Shown: positions 40,440-51,614 of the stretch, piece after piece
Layout of the letters: every line of letters starts with the position of its first letter
How positions within the stretch are numbered: the first letter of the stretch is position 1
Source: Streptococcus sciuri
GTDB lineage: Bacteria > Bacillota > Bacilli > Lactobacillales > Streptococcaceae
Assembly: GCF_024814375.1 (NCBI RefSeq)
Contig: NZ_JANUXX010000007.1
Span: 1-64,000, forward strand
Direction of reading: 5' to 3'
Length of the DNA: 64,000 nt
Position numbers and translations under genes: made by a program
The notes under the pieces: model-generated
What the model was told of the DNA's origin: nothing
Seen by the model: only the letters and a program-made list of their open reading frames with translations
Database searches by the model: none

Positions 40440-42821
40440 CTATATGTTTTGTGGCTCATTATCAATCTGCACACGTAGTTGTTTATTTTCTTTTTCTTGT
40501 GTCCAATCAAGGATACGATTTAAAGATGTCTCAAGCTGATCCTCAAAGCGATATTTGATAATGATGTGATAATGATATAAATTATGCGTTCTGGCAATAG
40601 GTTTTGGTGTTGGACCCAGTAGTTTGGCTTTAGCACTCAAACTTTCTCTTAACATAGATAACACTTGATAAGACTTTCTTATCAGCTCACGCTCATCAGG
40701 TAAGGATAAAGTGATAGCAACCGTATAATAATAAGGAGGATACTCCATCGCCCTACGCATACTCATCTCGTAACGGTAAAAGGTTTCATAATCTTGATTT
40801 TTAGCCAATTGAACGGCATAATGATCAGGATTATAAGTCTGAATTACCACTTCGCCAGCCTTATCTGCACGTCCTGCACGTCCTGCCACTTGCGTTAGCA
40901 ATTGAAAAGTACGCTCTGAACTGCGAAAATCAGGCAAATTGAGTGACGTATCTGCATTTAAAACACCAACCAAAGTCACATTTGGAAAGTCAAGTCCTTT
41001 AGCAATCATCTGTGTGCCCAGCAAAATATCTGCCTTTTCATTCCCAAAAGTCTTCAAAATTTTCTCATGAGCTCCTTTTTGACGTGTCGTATCCACATCC
41101 ATGCGTAAAATTCTAGCCTCTGGGAAGACTTCTTGTAATTCATTATAAGCTTTCTGTGTACCTGTACCATAATAAGCAATACTTTGGCTATGACAATTTG
41201 GACAAGCTCTTGGAATTCTTTTGACAAAGCCACAATAATGACAATTCATTGTTTTGGTATCCATGTGTAGCGTCAAAGAAATATCACAATTAGGACAGTT
41301 ATCTACATAAGCACACTCACGACACATGATAAAACTCGAGTAGCCTCTACGATTCAACATCAAAACACTCTGCTCACCTTTTTCAAGACGGTTAGCAATC
41401 TTCTCTAACAGCGGTGGTGTATAGTTACTAGGATTTTTTTGTCCAAGATAATCTCGAAAATCTACAATCTCAATCTTAGGTAAGGAGGCTTTAGGGTTAG
41501 CACGCTTGGTTAAGTGTAAAAAATGGTATACCTTGCGACTAGCTCTCGCTCTACTTTCGATACTCGGTGTCGCAGATCCTAACACAACAACTGCTTTATG
41601 ATAATTTGCTCTGAGAAAAGCCACATCTCTTGCATGGTATCTAGGATTAGACTCTTGCTTATAACTTACCTCATGTTCCTCATCAATGATAATAGCTCCT
41701 ATATTCTCTAGTGGTGAAAAGATAGCTGATCGTGCACCTACAACAACGTGCGCTTTTCCTGATTTTATTTTGCACCACTCATCATATTTTTCTCCATCAG
41801 ACAAACCAGAATGCATAATCGCAACTTGCTTGCCAAAACGTGAGATAAAACGGTGTGTCATTTGAGGGGTCAAAGAAATCTCTGGCACCAAAACGATAGC
41901 CGTTTTATTTTGTTTTAGAACCTTATCGATAATATGAAGATAAACCTCAGTCTTACCAGATCCTGTCACCCCCTCCAACAAAAAAGGCGTACTATCCTTT
42001 CCAATAGCGGCACTCACCGTCTCAACAATAGCTGCCTGTTCCTCATTCAAAGTCAGAAAATCAGTTTTTTCAACTGTTTCAAAGTAAACACTGGAACGAC
42101 TAACAACACGATCAACTAGCTCAATCGCCCGCTTTTCCACAAAAAAACGAATGACATCTCGTGAATACCTATTGCGTAAATCACTGAGATGACCTGTAGG
42201 ATTCGCCGCTAAATAATCTTTTAATTCTTGGCGCTTTTTAGCTCTAGCAGTAATTTTCAAAGGCTCTAAAACACTTGGTTTGACTCGATAATCTTTCTGC
42301 GTTTTTACTGTCTTTTTATCTTTTGCTACATAATCAAGCGCAACTTTTTTTTGCCTTGCCAATCCCGTTAGAAGTTGTTTTTGACAATCTGCCAACTGTG
42401 AATAACGAACACTCGTCTGCCCAGAAAAAACAGTATCAATAACCTCGTTAGGTGTCTCTTGCGTGGTAGAGAAAAGCTTGTCATATTGCGAGTTCAAAAG
42501 ATTTGGTAGCATAGATTTGAGAATGGAAATCTTGTAAGAGAAAACCGTCTGTCGCATAGCATCTGCAAGTTGTAATTGTTCTTCATTAAGGACAGGATCT
42601 GGATCGAGTAAATCTGCGATTTCCTTGAGAGACTGAAGAAGACAATCCCGCTCTTCTATCCCAATTACAAATCCCTGCAAAAGCCTATTGCCAGCGCCAA
42701 AAGGCACATGAACTCGACTACCACGTTCAATAAAACTCTCCAATTCCTCTGGTATCACGTAAGAAAAAGGCTTGTCTGTCTGCATCAACGCAGCATCCAC
42801 AATCACTTGGGCAACTCTCAC
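40440..42821 (-). CDS. priA: PriA primosomal helicase
   Basis: A 793-residue replication-restart helicase. The Walker A motif GVTGSGKTE, DEEH box and zinc-binding CxxC pairs (CRECAY, CPNCD, CHYCG, CPNCHS) are intact. The start is a GTG, with GGAGG 6 bases upstream; the ATG one base earlier is out of frame. It heads the priA-fmt-rsmB-pppL-stkP transcription unit behind an extended -10 promoter. Confidence 0.95.
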   Translation of the reverse strand: MRVAQVIVDAALMQTDKPFSYVIPEELESFIERGSRVHVPFGAGNRLLQGFVIGIEERDCLLQSLKEIADLLDPDPVLNEEQLQLADAMRQTVFSYKISILKSMLPNLLNSQYDKLFSTTQETPNEVIDTVFSGQTSVRYSQLADCQKQLLTGLARQKKVALDYVAKDKKTVKTQKDYRVKPSVLEPLKITARAKKRQELKDYLAANPTGHLSDLRNRYSRDVIRFFVEKRAIELVDRVVSRSSVYFETVEKTDFLTLNEEQAAIVETVSAAIGKDSTPFLLEGVTGSGKTEVYLHIIDKVLKQNKTAIVLVPEISLTPQMTHRFISRFGKQVAIMHSGLSDGEKYDEWCKIKSGKAHVVVGARSAIFSPLENIGAIIIDEEHEVSYKQESNPRYHARDVAFLRANYHKAVVVLGSATPSIESRARASRKVYHFLHLTKRANPKASLPKIEIVDFRDYLGQKNPSNYTPPLLEKIANRLEKGEQSVLMLNRRGYSSFIMCRECAYVDNCPNCDISLTLHMDTKTMNCHYCGFVKRIPRACPNCHSQSIAYYGTGTQKAYNELQEVFPEARILRMDVDTTRQKGAHEKILKTFGNEKADILLGTQMIAKGLDFPNVTLVGVLNADTSLNLPDFRSSERTFQLLTQVAGRAGRADKAGEVVIQTYNPDHYAVQLAKNQDYETFYRYEMSMRRAMEYPPYYYTVAITLSLPDERELIRKSYQVLSMLRESLSAKAKLLGPTPKPIARTHNLYHYHIIIKYRFEDQLETSLNRILDWTQEKENKQLRVQIDNEPQNI

Positions 42822-42860
42822 ATCAACACCTCCACTCTAAGTTATTTACCTATTTTACTC

Positions 42861-42869
42861 ATTATATCA
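42861..42869 (-). promoter_or_regulatory. Extended -10 promoter for priA-stkP unit
   Basis: Minus-strand TGATATAAT (with -10 at 42866-42861) lies about 40 bases before the priA GTG; the -35 position falls in the rpoZ terminator and is poor. Confidence 0.5.
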
Positions 42870-42878
42870 AAGAATATG

Positions 42879-42909
42879 AAAAATCTAAGATTAAAAACCT
42901 TAGATTTTT
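42879..42909 (-). terminator. Terminator of gmk-rpoZ overlapping the rpoZ stop codon
   Basis: Perfect 11-bp arms (42879-42889 with 42899-42909) are rich in A/T. The rpoZ stop codon (42902-42900) lies inside the 5' arm. Confidence 0.7.
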
Positions 42910-43214
42910 TCGCCTTCTTCTTTTTCTTTTGCAATACGCTCTTTAATCTTGCGCTCTTCTTCTTCCTTGCGTAAACGTTCTTTTTCAATTTTCACACGAA
43001 CGGCTACACGCTTAGCCTCTGGATCTGGGTGAAGGGTAACATTACCAGACTCGATTTCCTCAAGAGCACGAAGTGTAGGCTTCACAGAAGTAAACTCTTG
43101 AGTTGGTTTTGCACCGGCTTCTAATTCGTGAGCACGTTTAGCTTGGAGAACAACTAAGGAGTATTTGGACGGTACTTTATCAAGCAAAGTATCGATTGAT
43201 GGTTTTAACATCAT
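42900..43214 (-). CDS. rpoZ: RNA polymerase omega subunit
   Basis: A 104-residue omega subunit that helps fold and assemble beta-prime. The N-terminal [19 protein letters not shown] and [11 protein letters not shown] segments are the family core. The streptococcal Lys/Glu/Arg-rich C-terminal tail is present. It lies 26 bases after gmk. Confidence 0.95.
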   Translation of the reverse strand: MMLKPSIDTLLDKVPSKYSLVVLQAKRAHELEAGAKPTQEFTSVKPTLRALEEIESGNVTLHPDPEAKRVAVRVKIEKERLRKEEEERKIKERIAKEKEEGEKI

Positions 43215-43240
43215 AAGCTTTTATCTCTTTCTATCTTTTT

Positions 43241-44419
<1,179 letters not shown>

Positions 44420-45016
44420 TTATAGCCAATCCTTTTGACATGATTTTTGAATAGCCTCCATGCGATTAGAAACGCCCAATTTACTCAAAATCCTAGAGGT
44501 ATAGTTTCGGACAGTGCCATCAGACAGATAGAGTTTTTTTGCGATTTCCTTACTAGTCAGACCTTGTGCGATGTGTTTTAATATCAAACGCTCTTGCTGG
44601 GTAAGCGGATTATCATCATAAGCCATATCCTCAACTAGCTCTGGTGAATATTCTTTGCCTCCAGCAAGGACGGTATTTATGGTGGTCATCAACTCTGAGG
44701 TGGAGCGATCTTTTAGGACATAGGCATCCACCCTAGCTGCTAAAGCGCGTTTAAAATAACCTCTTCGTCTAAAGGTTGTCACAATAATAACTTTTATCTC
44801 CCTGTGTTGACGTATCCATTCCAGAACTTCTAACCCAGATTTTTTAGGCATCTCAACATCTAAAATTGCTACGTCAACAGATTCTTTTTCAAGCAAAGCT
44901 ATTGCCTCTAGACCATTACTTGCTTGGTAAATCGTCTCAACACTTTCTTCCATAAGGAGTAATTGACACAGAGCATCACGCAACATAGACTGATCTTCTG
45001 CTACTAATAATCTCAT
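44420..45016 (-). CDS. NarL/DesR-type response regulator
   Basis: A 198-residue regulator. The receiver domain has the acidic pair at Glu7/Asp8 and phospho-acceptor Asp53 (AILDVEMP). The LuxR-type helix-turn-helix is near 135-190 ([16 protein letters not shown]). It is the partner of the upstream kinase (4-base overlap). The gene order ABC ATPase-permease-kinase-regulator suggests it controls the transporter. Signal unknown. Confidence 0.9.
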   Translation of the reverse strand: MRLLVAEDQSMLRDALCQLLLMEESVETIYQASNGLEAIALLEKESVDVAILDVEMPKKSGLEVLEWIRQHREIKVIIVTTFRRRGYFKRALAARVDAYVLKDRSTSELMTTINTVLAGGKEYSPELVEDMAYDDNPLTQQERLILKHIAQGLTSKEIAKKLYLSDGTVRNYTSRILSKLGVSNRMEAIQKSCQKDWL

Positions 45017-46107
45017 ACTCTACCTCCCTCTTGTAACTGTATCCTAACAATCGTTGGATTTTTCATCGAAACAACAAGACTTGTGCCATTGACTAACCGC
45101 AGGCGCTCATGGATACTTGTTAGCTCATCTCCAGTAAGTGAGGCAAAGCCTATTCCATCATCCTCACAGATAATAACGACTTTCCCATTTTGATGGCGTT
45201 CTAGCGTTAAGTAACAATGCTTAGCTTCACTGTGTTTAACCACATTATTGGTCAATTCACGTAAAACCATGGTAATCGTTGACTGGAGCACAGGCGATAA
45301 GCTCTCAAGCTCTAGCTTATTTGTCAACTGCAGGCTAATCCCAGACAGGTCAAACAAACGCTCAATCTCCTGCAACTCCTCAGCCACAGAACGGTACTTG
45401 AGATTATTGACAATCTCTCGGACTTCATACATAGACTCGTGGCTAATACGATTGAGGTCCTCGATTTGCTGCTTGGCGCTGTCATACTGCTTGTTTTCTA
45501 GCTGCTTTAGGGCAAGCTCGGTCTTTAGCGTCATCATAGCAAAAGTGTGCCCAAGCGTATCATGCAAATCACGTCCGATACGATTGCGCTCATTTTCAGC
45601 AGACAGGATGTTTATGGTGCGGTTCTTCTCCACCAACTTCTGCTTGATGAGACGTGCCTGATGGTCTTTTTTAGAGGCTACTGTAATCCCCATGATAAAG
45701 ACAAGCACAAACAAAAGCTGCATAGCATTTGCCACGCTCATACCATCTCTCACAACCACCGTCGCAACAGCGCCAAAAAGGGTCAGATAAAAGAGAATGA
45801 ATTGCCAAGAAAACCAGCTAGCATTGAACTTGTAGACCAAAAGATTAGTCGCAAAGAAAAAGTACCAGACAAAGTTGACATCGCCAAAAACCACCATGCC
45901 ATAGATGTAAGCAAGGATAAGAAGCCAAAACAGCCAGTTGCATTTCGCTAAAATATCTCGTACCAAAAAGAAGTAAGCTATGGCAAACAAAACGGTCGCA
46001 GGAATCACAAGAATAGCGCTCTTCCAGTCATAGATGGAACTCAGCGCAAAGACAAGAAACAGTAAAGCGGCATCGTAGCGAATAAATGACAAGGGGTGTT
46101 TTTTCAA
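45013..46107 (-). CDS. DesK-like sensor histidine kinase, TTG start
   Basis: A 364-residue kinase with five or six membrane segments in residues 12-143, a HisKA_3 domain with His182 in [10 protein letters not shown], and an HATPase domain ([24 protein letters not shown]). I start at the TTG at 46107. It overlaps the permease stop (TTGA), has GGAG 4 bases upstream, and gives the usual MKKH-type N-terminus. A longer frame back to 46260 would run through the permease gene and adds Cys/His-rich nonsense. The ligand is not evident. Confidence 0.88.
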   Translation of the reverse strand: MKKHPLSFIRYDAALLFLVFALSSIYDWKSAILVIPATVLFAIAYFFLVRDILAKCNWLFWLLILAYIYGMVVFGDVNFVWYFFFATNLLVYKFNASWFSWQFILFYLTLFGAVATVVVRDGMSVANAMQLLFVLVFIMGITVASKKDHQARLIKQKLVEKNRTINILSAENERNRIGRDLHDTLGHTFAMMTLKTELALKQLENKQYDSAKQQIEDLNRISHESMYEVREIVNNLKYRSVAEELQEIERLFDLSGISLQLTNKLELESLSPVLQSTITMVLRELTNNVVKHSEAKHCYLTLERHQNGKVVIICEDDGIGFASLTGDELTSIHERLRLVNGTSLVVSMKNPTIVRIQLQEGGRV

Positions 46108-46844
46108 CGGTCTCCAAACTCCTTTTTCTGACTCGTCCAAAATAGCAGTAGCAAGGCACCAAGTGCATAAGCAATGAGGACAAAAAATGATGTGTTTATT
46201 ATTGTACCATTTTTGAGGTAGCTTGTAACTAAGTGATAAAAGTGATAGGTCGGTATGCACTTGCTGATTGCCTGCAACCAGTCAGGAAACATAGTTAAAG
46301 GCATCCACATGCCACCAAGCATGGCTAAGCCGATGTAGAGAAGGTTGCCAGCAGTCGATAGGGCTTCGCTGGATTTTACGGTAGATAGCAGCAGACCAAA
46401 AGGCAAAAAGCACAGCATGGCAAACATAAGTAAAACCGCTGACATCAGCCACTCTGACGTAGGCAGATCAACCCCACGCACAAAGTGCCCCACTGAAAAA
46501 CTCACCACAATCGCTACAAGGTAAAAGAGAACAATCCGCAACATCTTAGCCAGATAATAAAGCGGCATAGGAACTGGTGTGTGCTTTAAGAGGCGCAGGC
46601 GGTTGGTTTTTCTATCCTCTACTAGAGAAAAAGGCAGAGTGAAGAAAACAAGACTAAGACTAGCAAAGGCTGTCATCGTCATCAGGTAGTCTCGTAAAAC
46701 GGTTTGCTCAGCTGAGCTCGTCCCAACTCCCTGCGAGAAAAAGAGAAAGAAACAAGAGGGCAAGATAATTGCCGTTACAAAAGAAACAAGGTTACGTTTG
46801 GTTAGCAACCATTCATTCCGCATCAAAGCTCTAAACATCGTCAT
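46104..46844 (-). CDS. ABC-2 type transporter permease
   Basis: A 246-residue membrane protein with six predicted segments (about 20-40, 55-75, 98-120, 135-158, 165-185, 215-235), the ABC-2 exporter layout. It pairs with the upstream ATPase (4-base overlap). Such pairs export antibiotics, peptides or lipids, or act as resistance pumps; the substrate is unknown. Confidence 0.9.
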   Translation of the reverse strand: MTMFRALMRNEWLLTKRNLVSFVTAIILPSCFFLFFSQGVGTSSAEQTVLRDYLMTMTAFASLSLVFFTLPFSLVEDRKTNRLRLLKHTPVPMPLYYLAKMLRIVLFYLVAIVVSFSVGHFVRGVDLPTSEWLMSAVLLMFAMLCFLPFGLLLSTVKSSEALSTAGNLLYIGLAMLGGMWMPLTMFPDWLQAISKCIPTYHFYHLVTSYLKNGTIINTSFFVLIAYALGALLLLFWTSQKKEFGDR

Positions 46845-47713
46845 TTCACACTCCCATCATTAAAAATACTATCCATCAAACTGCGATTGGTCATCTCAAT
46901 ATCAGCAATCGGACATTTTGCTTCTTCAAGCAAATGCCAGACTCCTTCAACGTCGTTGCTTGTAAAGCTGATATTGTCCCTTTTTTCCTCAATAGCTGAA
47001 GCGTCGTCTATCTTCTCTAACAAATAGCGGTAGCTAATGGGCACTGTAAAGATTTTCTGACGCTTTTCTTTTTTGAGGGCATACGGTGTCGTGTCACGAA
47101 GCAACTGCCCTTCCTTTAGCACCAGCACTCTATCTGCTGTCTGCTCCACCTCCTCGATATAGTGAGAAGAGTAGATAATGGTTTTATCTTGCGCTTTTAA
47201 GTCGTCAATCAATCGCCAAAAATACTGACGTGTAGCTGTATCCATGCCCGCTGTCGGCTCATCCAAAAAGAGAATGTCAGGCTTCCCAATCAAAATCAAA
47301 ACAAACTGCAACATGCGCTTTTGCCCGCCAGATAGAGTGCTTGCAAAACTGTCATACTGCTTGTCTGAAAAACGCAGCAAGGCTTTTATCTCCTCATCAG
47401 AGAGGGTGTCCTTGTAGATGGCTTTTTGAAAAGCAATAAGCTCACGCACTTTCATCTTTTCTTGGACCAGATTTTCCTGAAAAAGGACAGTCGCTTTTGA
47501 CTTTAAGTCCTTTGCCTGTGGCGACTGCCCGAGGATACGAATCTTGCCACCTGTCATCTTGACATCGCCTAAAAGACAGGACATGAGAGTGGTCTTACCC
47601 GCCCCATTTGGTCCAATGAGCGCTACACACTCACCATCTTCAATCTGAAAACTGATGTCTTTTAAAATGCTCTTATCTGCTACTGATTTGTTTAAACTTT
47701 CTACACGAATCAT
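46841..47713 (-). CDS. ABC transporter ATP-binding protein
   Basis: A 290-residue ATPase of the CcmA/DrrA type. Walker A GPNGAGKT is at 34-41, followed by signature LSGGQKRM, Walker B DILFLDEPTAGMD, and a C-terminal extension of about 80 residues. The ATG at 47713 has AAGGAG upstream. It is the first gene of the four-gene module; base composition here looks somewhat richer in G+C than the neighbours, by eye only. Confidence 0.92.
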   Translation of the reverse strand: MIRVESLNKSVADKSILKDISFQIEDGECVALIGPNGAGKTTLMSCLLGDVKMTGGKIRILGQSPQAKDLKSKATVLFQENLVQEKMKVRELIAFQKAIYKDTLSDEEIKALLRFSDKQYDSFASTLSGGQKRMLQFVLILIGKPDILFLDEPTAGMDTATRQYFWRLIDDLKAQDKTIIYSSHYIEEVEQTADRVLVLKEGQLLRDTTPYALKKEKRQKIFTVPISYRYLLEKIDDASAIEEKRDNISFTSNDVEGVWHLLEEAKCPIADIEMTNRSLMDSIFNDGSVK

Positions 47714-47741
47714 GTCAAACTCCTTTCTAAGATACACTCCC

Positions 47742-47750
47742 AGTATAGCA
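47742..47750 (-). promoter_or_regulatory. Extended -10 promoter of the ABC/two-component module
   Basis: Minus-strand TGCTATACT gives an extended -10 (47747-47742) about 30 bases before the ATPase ATG. The -35 is weak, as expected for an activator-dependent promoter. Confidence 0.5.
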
Positions 47751-47779
47751 AGAAACGACATTTCCTTATAGACCAGTTT

Positions 47780-47797
47780 GTCATTACGTGAGATGAC
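47780..47797. promoter_or_regulatory. Candidate response-regulator operator
   Basis: GTCAT-N8-ATGAC is a perfect interrupted palindrome centred about 50 bases upstream of the predicted start site, a position suited to a class of activators that includes NarL-family regulators. Confidence 0.4.
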
Positions 47798-47812
47798 TTT
47801 TATCACTCCATC

Positions 47813-47846
47813 AAAAAACACTTAGAACAAAAGTTCTAAGTGTTTT
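47813..47846. terminator. Terminator of rny
   Basis: A 14-bp perfect stem (47815-47828 with 47833-47846) with a 4-base loop has A/T flanks. The rny stop codon overlaps its base. Confidence 0.85.
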
Positions 47847-49452
47847 ATTTAGCATAGGCAATAGCACGCGCCTCACGAATGAGAGTTACTTTGATATTAC
47901 CTGGATAGTCTAAATTATTTTCAATTTTCTTTCGTACCTTGTGCGATAAAATCACCATTTCATCATCAGAAATCTGATCAGGGCGCACCATAATACGAAT
48001 CTCACGTCCTGCTTGTAAGGCAAAGCTATTTTGAACACCATCAAAGCTATTAGCAATGTCCTCAAGGTCACGCAAACGTTTGATGTAATTTTCAATAGAT
48101 TCATTTCTAGCACCAGGACGAGCTGAACTAAGTGAATCAGCAACAGCTACAAGCACTGCAATAACCGTCTCAGGGTCAACATCTCCATGGTGGCTAGCAA
48201 TAGCATTGACCACTACAGGATGTTCCTTATACTTGCGTGCCAATTCAGTACCAATCTCAACGTGACTGCCTTCGACTTCCTTATCTACAGCTTTTCCCAT
48301 ATCATGTAAAAAACCTGCTCGTCTAGCAAGAGCCACATTTTCACCAAGCTCACCAGCCAATAAGCCTGCTAGTTTGGCAACTTCAACTGAGTGACGAAGG
48401 ACATTTTGCCCATAGCTAGTGCGAAATTGTAAACGTCCCATTACCTTGATCAAATCAGGATGTAAGTTAGGAGCCCCCACTTCAAAGGCTGCAGATTCTC
48501 CATATTCACGAATGCGCTCATCCATCTCCAAACGATTCTTCTCCACCAACTCTTCAATACGAGCTGGGTGAATGCGACCATCCTGAATAAGCATCTCAAG
48601 TGTCATGCGAGCGATTTCCCGACGAATAGGATCAAACCCTGACAAGATAACTACCTCAGGAGTGTCATCAATAATAACGTCAATCCCAGTTAAGCTCTCA
48701 AGTGTTCTTATGTTACGACCCTCACGTCCGATAATCCGCCCTTTCATACTATCATCAGGAAGATGAACCGTCGTTACAGTTTGCTCAGGAACAAAGTTTC
48801 CTGCTAAACGCTCCATAGCTTGAGACAATAGATTTTTAGCAATCTTTGTCGAGCGTTCCTTGATATCACGCTCCGCCTCACGAACACGTGCTGCTATCTC
48901 ATGAGTAAGACCTTCTTCTGTTTTTTCCAAGATAAGTTGTCGTGCTTGGCTCTGCGTGAGAGCGGCTAAGCGTTCCAGCTCCTGATGCTTTTGTTCCTCT
49001 AAAGTTGCGACTTGTTTTTCACGCTCATCAATATGTCTAGTGCGATCTGTTAGACTCTGCTCCTTACTTCCGAGGAGTTTTTCACGATCTGAGAGCTTTT
49101 CATCTTTGCGATCAAGAGTCGCTGCACGCTCTGTCAAACGTGTTTCCATATGCTTTAGCTCTTGTCTTTCAGATTTGAACTCTTTATCAACGTCTTCACG
49201 ATACTTCCTAGCCTCTTCTTTTGCCTCTAAGAGATATTCTTTTTTTTGAGCTCTGCTATCACGCTCTGCTGACTGGCGAATGTGTTCTGCTTCCAGCTCA
49301 GCTTTACTGCGAACATTAACAGCTTCTTGTTCAGCATTTAAAAGAGTTTGCTCTGCAGCTGTTTGAGATGCCTTTAAGCGCATCGTCATCACTACATAGC
49401 CTATAATCAAACCAATGAGGGCACAAACAACAGCAATAATCACATTAAGCAT
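47845..49452 (-). CDS. rny: RNase Y
   Basis: A 535-residue membrane-anchored endoribonuclease that initiates mRNA decay. It has an N-terminal membrane helix (about 3-24), a long coiled coil (about 30-200), a KH domain ([12 protein letters not shown]), and an HD domain ([18 protein letters not shown]). An intact family-length protein. It diverges from luxS. Confidence 0.97.
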   Translation of the reverse strand: MLNVIIAVVCALIGLIIGYVVMTMRLKASQTAAEQTLLNAEQEAVNVRSKAELEAEHIRQSAERDSRAQKKEYLLEAKEEARKYREDVDKEFKSERQELKHMETRLTERAATLDRKDEKLSDREKLLGSKEQSLTDRTRHIDEREKQVATLEEQKHQELERLAALTQSQARQLILEKTEEGLTHEIAARVREAERDIKERSTKIAKNLLSQAMERLAGNFVPEQTVTTVHLPDDSMKGRIIGREGRNIRTLESLTGIDVIIDDTPEVVILSGFDPIRREIARMTLEMLIQDGRIHPARIEELVEKNRLEMDERIREYGESAAFEVGAPNLHPDLIKVMGRLQFRTSYGQNVLRHSVEVAKLAGLLAGELGENVALARRAGFLHDMGKAVDKEVEGSHVEIGTELARKYKEHPVVVNAIASHHGDVDPETVIAVLVAVADSLSSARPGARNESIENYIKRLRDLEDIANSFDGVQNSFALQAGREIRIMVRPDQISDDEMVILSHKVRKKIENNLDYPGNIKVTLIREARAIAYAK

Positions 49453-49507
49453 GTTTATACCTCAATCTAAATATTACTAGCTTTCATTAAACGAAAGCCC
49501 ATCTAAC

Positions 49508-49536
49508 AGTCTATCATAAAATTCTACAATTCTCAA
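49508..49536 (-). promoter_or_regulatory. Promoter of rny
   Basis: On the minus strand TTGAGA (49536-49531) and TAGACT (49513-49508) are 17 bases apart, with TGA before the -10. Confidence 0.5.
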
Positions 49537-49646
49537 TTTAAAATTAGTAAGCATTTTTCAAGATTTTATGATATGATAGCTTAAAGACAACCTTTCATAA
49601 AAACAAAGCTACTAGGCTTTGCTGAGACATTTCACAGGAGGAAAAT

Positions 49647-50129
49647 ATGTCAAAAGAAGTTATCGTTGAAAGTTTTGAGCTTGATCACACCGCTGTCAAA
49701 GCACCTTATGTCCGCCTTATTTCTGAAGAAAAGGGTCCACTTGGAGATATTATTACAAACTTTGATATTCGCTTGGTTCAACCTAATGAAAACGCCATTC
49801 CTACTGCTGGGCTTCACACAATTGAGCATCTACTAGCCAAATTGATTCGTTCTCGTATTGATGGTATGATTGACTGCTCCCCATTTGGTTGTCGTACAGG
49901 TTTTCATATGATTATGTGGGGACAACATACTAGCACCGACATTGCCAAAGTCATCACATCGAGTCTAGAAGAAATTGCGAACACCACCACTTGGGAAGAC
50001 GTTCCAGGAACAACCATTGAATCTTGTGGAAACTACAAAGACCACAGTCTCTTCTCCGCTAAGGAATGGGCAAAACGCATTCTCTCTGAAGGAATTTCAG
50101 ATGATCCTTTCAACCGCCATGTCGTTTAA
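49647..50129 (+). CDS. luxS: LuxS, S-ribosylhomocysteine lyase
   Basis: A 160-residue metalloenzyme that splits S-ribosylhomocysteine to homocysteine and the AI-2 precursor. Metal ligands His57 and His61 in HTIEH with catalytic Glu60, and catalytic Cys82 in PFGCRTG, are present. It is monocistronic with an AGGAGG site and a strong terminator. Confidence 0.97.
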   Translation: MSKEVIVESFELDHTAVKAPYVRLISEEKGPLGDIITNFDIRLVQPNENAIPTAGLHTIEHLLAKLIRSRIDGMIDCSPFGCRTGFHMIMWGQHTSTDIAKVITSSLEEIANTTTWEDVPGTTIESCGNYKDHSLFSAKEWAKRILSEGISDDPFNRHVV

Positions 50130-50162
50130 AAAATATCAGACGAAATTCGTCTGATATTTTTT
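50128..50162. terminator. Bidirectional terminator between luxS and mapZ
   Basis: Seventeen-base complementary arms with A and T runs close both the plus-strand luxS and the minus-strand mapZ transcripts. Confidence 0.9.
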
Positions 50163-50163
50163 G

Positions 50164-51603
50164 TCAATAATCAAGCGCATCAGAATGACCAGGAGCATTT
50201 CCAACAAAGTAACCTGTCTTAGCATTGATAGAAAAGAGATAAGTGCCATCAGGCTTAAACATATTATAATAACCATTACCATTAATAATATTAACACGCT
50301 CTAAAATAAAATTGTTACCTGTGATATAGCCACGTTGACGAGAAATCTCTAAAATCTTCTCAAGCACACCAGCATTAAACGTCCAAGCAGGGTTTGTACT
50401 ATCAGCAATCTTACCAAAATCATACGGTACGCGACTGCGATCACGCTGCAAGATAGCAGGGTCATAGTTCGTAATACCATAGCTGGTAGCTGCTGAAACT
50501 TCTTGAGCATTCAATACTTGATTGCTATCTGTTGCAGTTTGTGCTTGAGATGGTGCTGTCGTAGTAACTGATGTCTCCTGACCACTAGCCAATTGCCCAC
50601 GTCCTTCTGTAACAGCTGCTTGCAAAACTTTATCAAGAGTACTATTTCCTGTATTTAAAGTTTTACTATCTAGGTCATCAAAATTTGCATCCGATTTAAC
50701 CGCCGCATCCGTTTGACTCCCATCGACAACCTTGGCTGAATCAAACTTATCATTGACTGCTTGAATAGCTTTAATTTGCGCCTCTAACCGATCATACTTG
50801 CTTTTAGCTGCTTTATAATAACTAGTATTTTTCAAAGCAGCTAACTTTGTCTGCAAATCAGATAATTGATCAAATTGACTGTTTTTTAGTGCTGTTTGTG
50901 TACTGTCTGTAAAGAAAGCGTCATAAGCCTTAGTAAAGACGCTGTTAGCCTCTTTAGCTGCCTTTGCACTTGTTGTAGTACTTGATTTACTGGTCTTTAC
51001 CGTTAAAGACTTATTAACATTTGTTGGCGATTGCTTCTTATTGTGACTAAACCACGTGAAACAAAAAGCTATAATGGCTAACACAGCAACTGTCAAAACA
51101 CCCCAGACAATACGACGCATCCGTTTTGGATTGCTTTTCTCAACAAAACTCTCCTCAGATAAAAATCCTACCTCTTGAGCTATCTCACTATTTTTTTCTT
51201 CCCTTTTCTCAACAGGTGACAACTCTATCTCGTCAATAACAGGTCTGCTCTCAATCGTTGTTTTGACTTCTTCTGCGTCAAGAGATTGCTGCTCTTCTTT
51301 TTGGTTTTGTGTTTCAATCTCTTCTAATTCTTGCAATTCTTGCTTTTTCTTTTCAATAAACGCATCAAGCGATGCCGTGTCTAACTGCTCAAGCTCAGCC
51401 ACTTTGGTATCAAACTTCTCTGCTACCACTTCATCTCGATGCTGTTTGATGTAGCGATCTAAAATACCGTCTTTCTCAGTGATACCAGCTTTCATATCCG
51501 CTTCTGCTCTAGCTGCCTCTCCAACGGTCATATTTTGTGCTTTTTCAAAGTCAATGCCGTCAGGTCGCTTGCTTTCTTGTTGTTTATCGGTGTCTTTTGT
51601 CAC
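50164..51603 (-). CDS. mapZ: MapZ (LocZ), mid-cell ring positioning protein
   Basis: A 479-residue bitopic membrane protein. The cytoplasmic N-terminal domain (about 1-165) starts with conserved MapZ segments (FEKAQNMTVGEAAR; ILDRYIKQHRDE), is Glu/Gln-rich, and carries Thr sites for StkP. One membrane helix (about 166-187) leads to an extracellular region with a Ser/Thr linker and a C-terminal peptidoglycan-binding domain (about 385-479). MapZ marks the division site and guides FtsZ. It follows the THUMP methyltransferase by 11 bases, the same context as in pneumococcus. Confidence 0.93.
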   Translation of the reverse strand: MTKDTDKQQESKRPDGIDFEKAQNMTVGEAARAEADMKAGITEKDGILDRYIKQHRDEVVAEKFDTKVAELEQLDTASLDAFIEKKKQELQELEEIETQNQKEEQQSLDAEEVKTTIESRPVIDEIELSPVEKREEKNSEIAQEVGFLSEESFVEKSNPKRMRRIVWGVLTVAVLAIIAFCFTWFSHNKKQSPTNVNKSLTVKTSKSSTTTSAKAAKEANSVFTKAYDAFFTDSTQTALKNSQFDQLSDLQTKLAALKNTSYYKAAKSKYDRLEAQIKAIQAVNDKFDSAKVVDGSQTDAAVKSDANFDDLDSKTLNTGNSTLDKVLQAAVTEGRGQLASGQETSVTTTAPSQAQTATDSNQVLNAQEVSAATSYGITNYDPAILQRDRSRVPYDFGKIADSTNPAWTFNAGVLEKILEISRQRGYITGNNFILERVNIINGNGYYNMFKPDGTYLFSINAKTGYFVGNAPGHSDALDY

Positions 51604-51614
51604 AATAAGCTCTC

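Noticed and set aside
46108..46260. N-terminal extension of the sensor kinase upstream of the TTG
   Set aside because: It overlaps the permease gene, is Cys/His-rich and unlike any kinase N-terminus.
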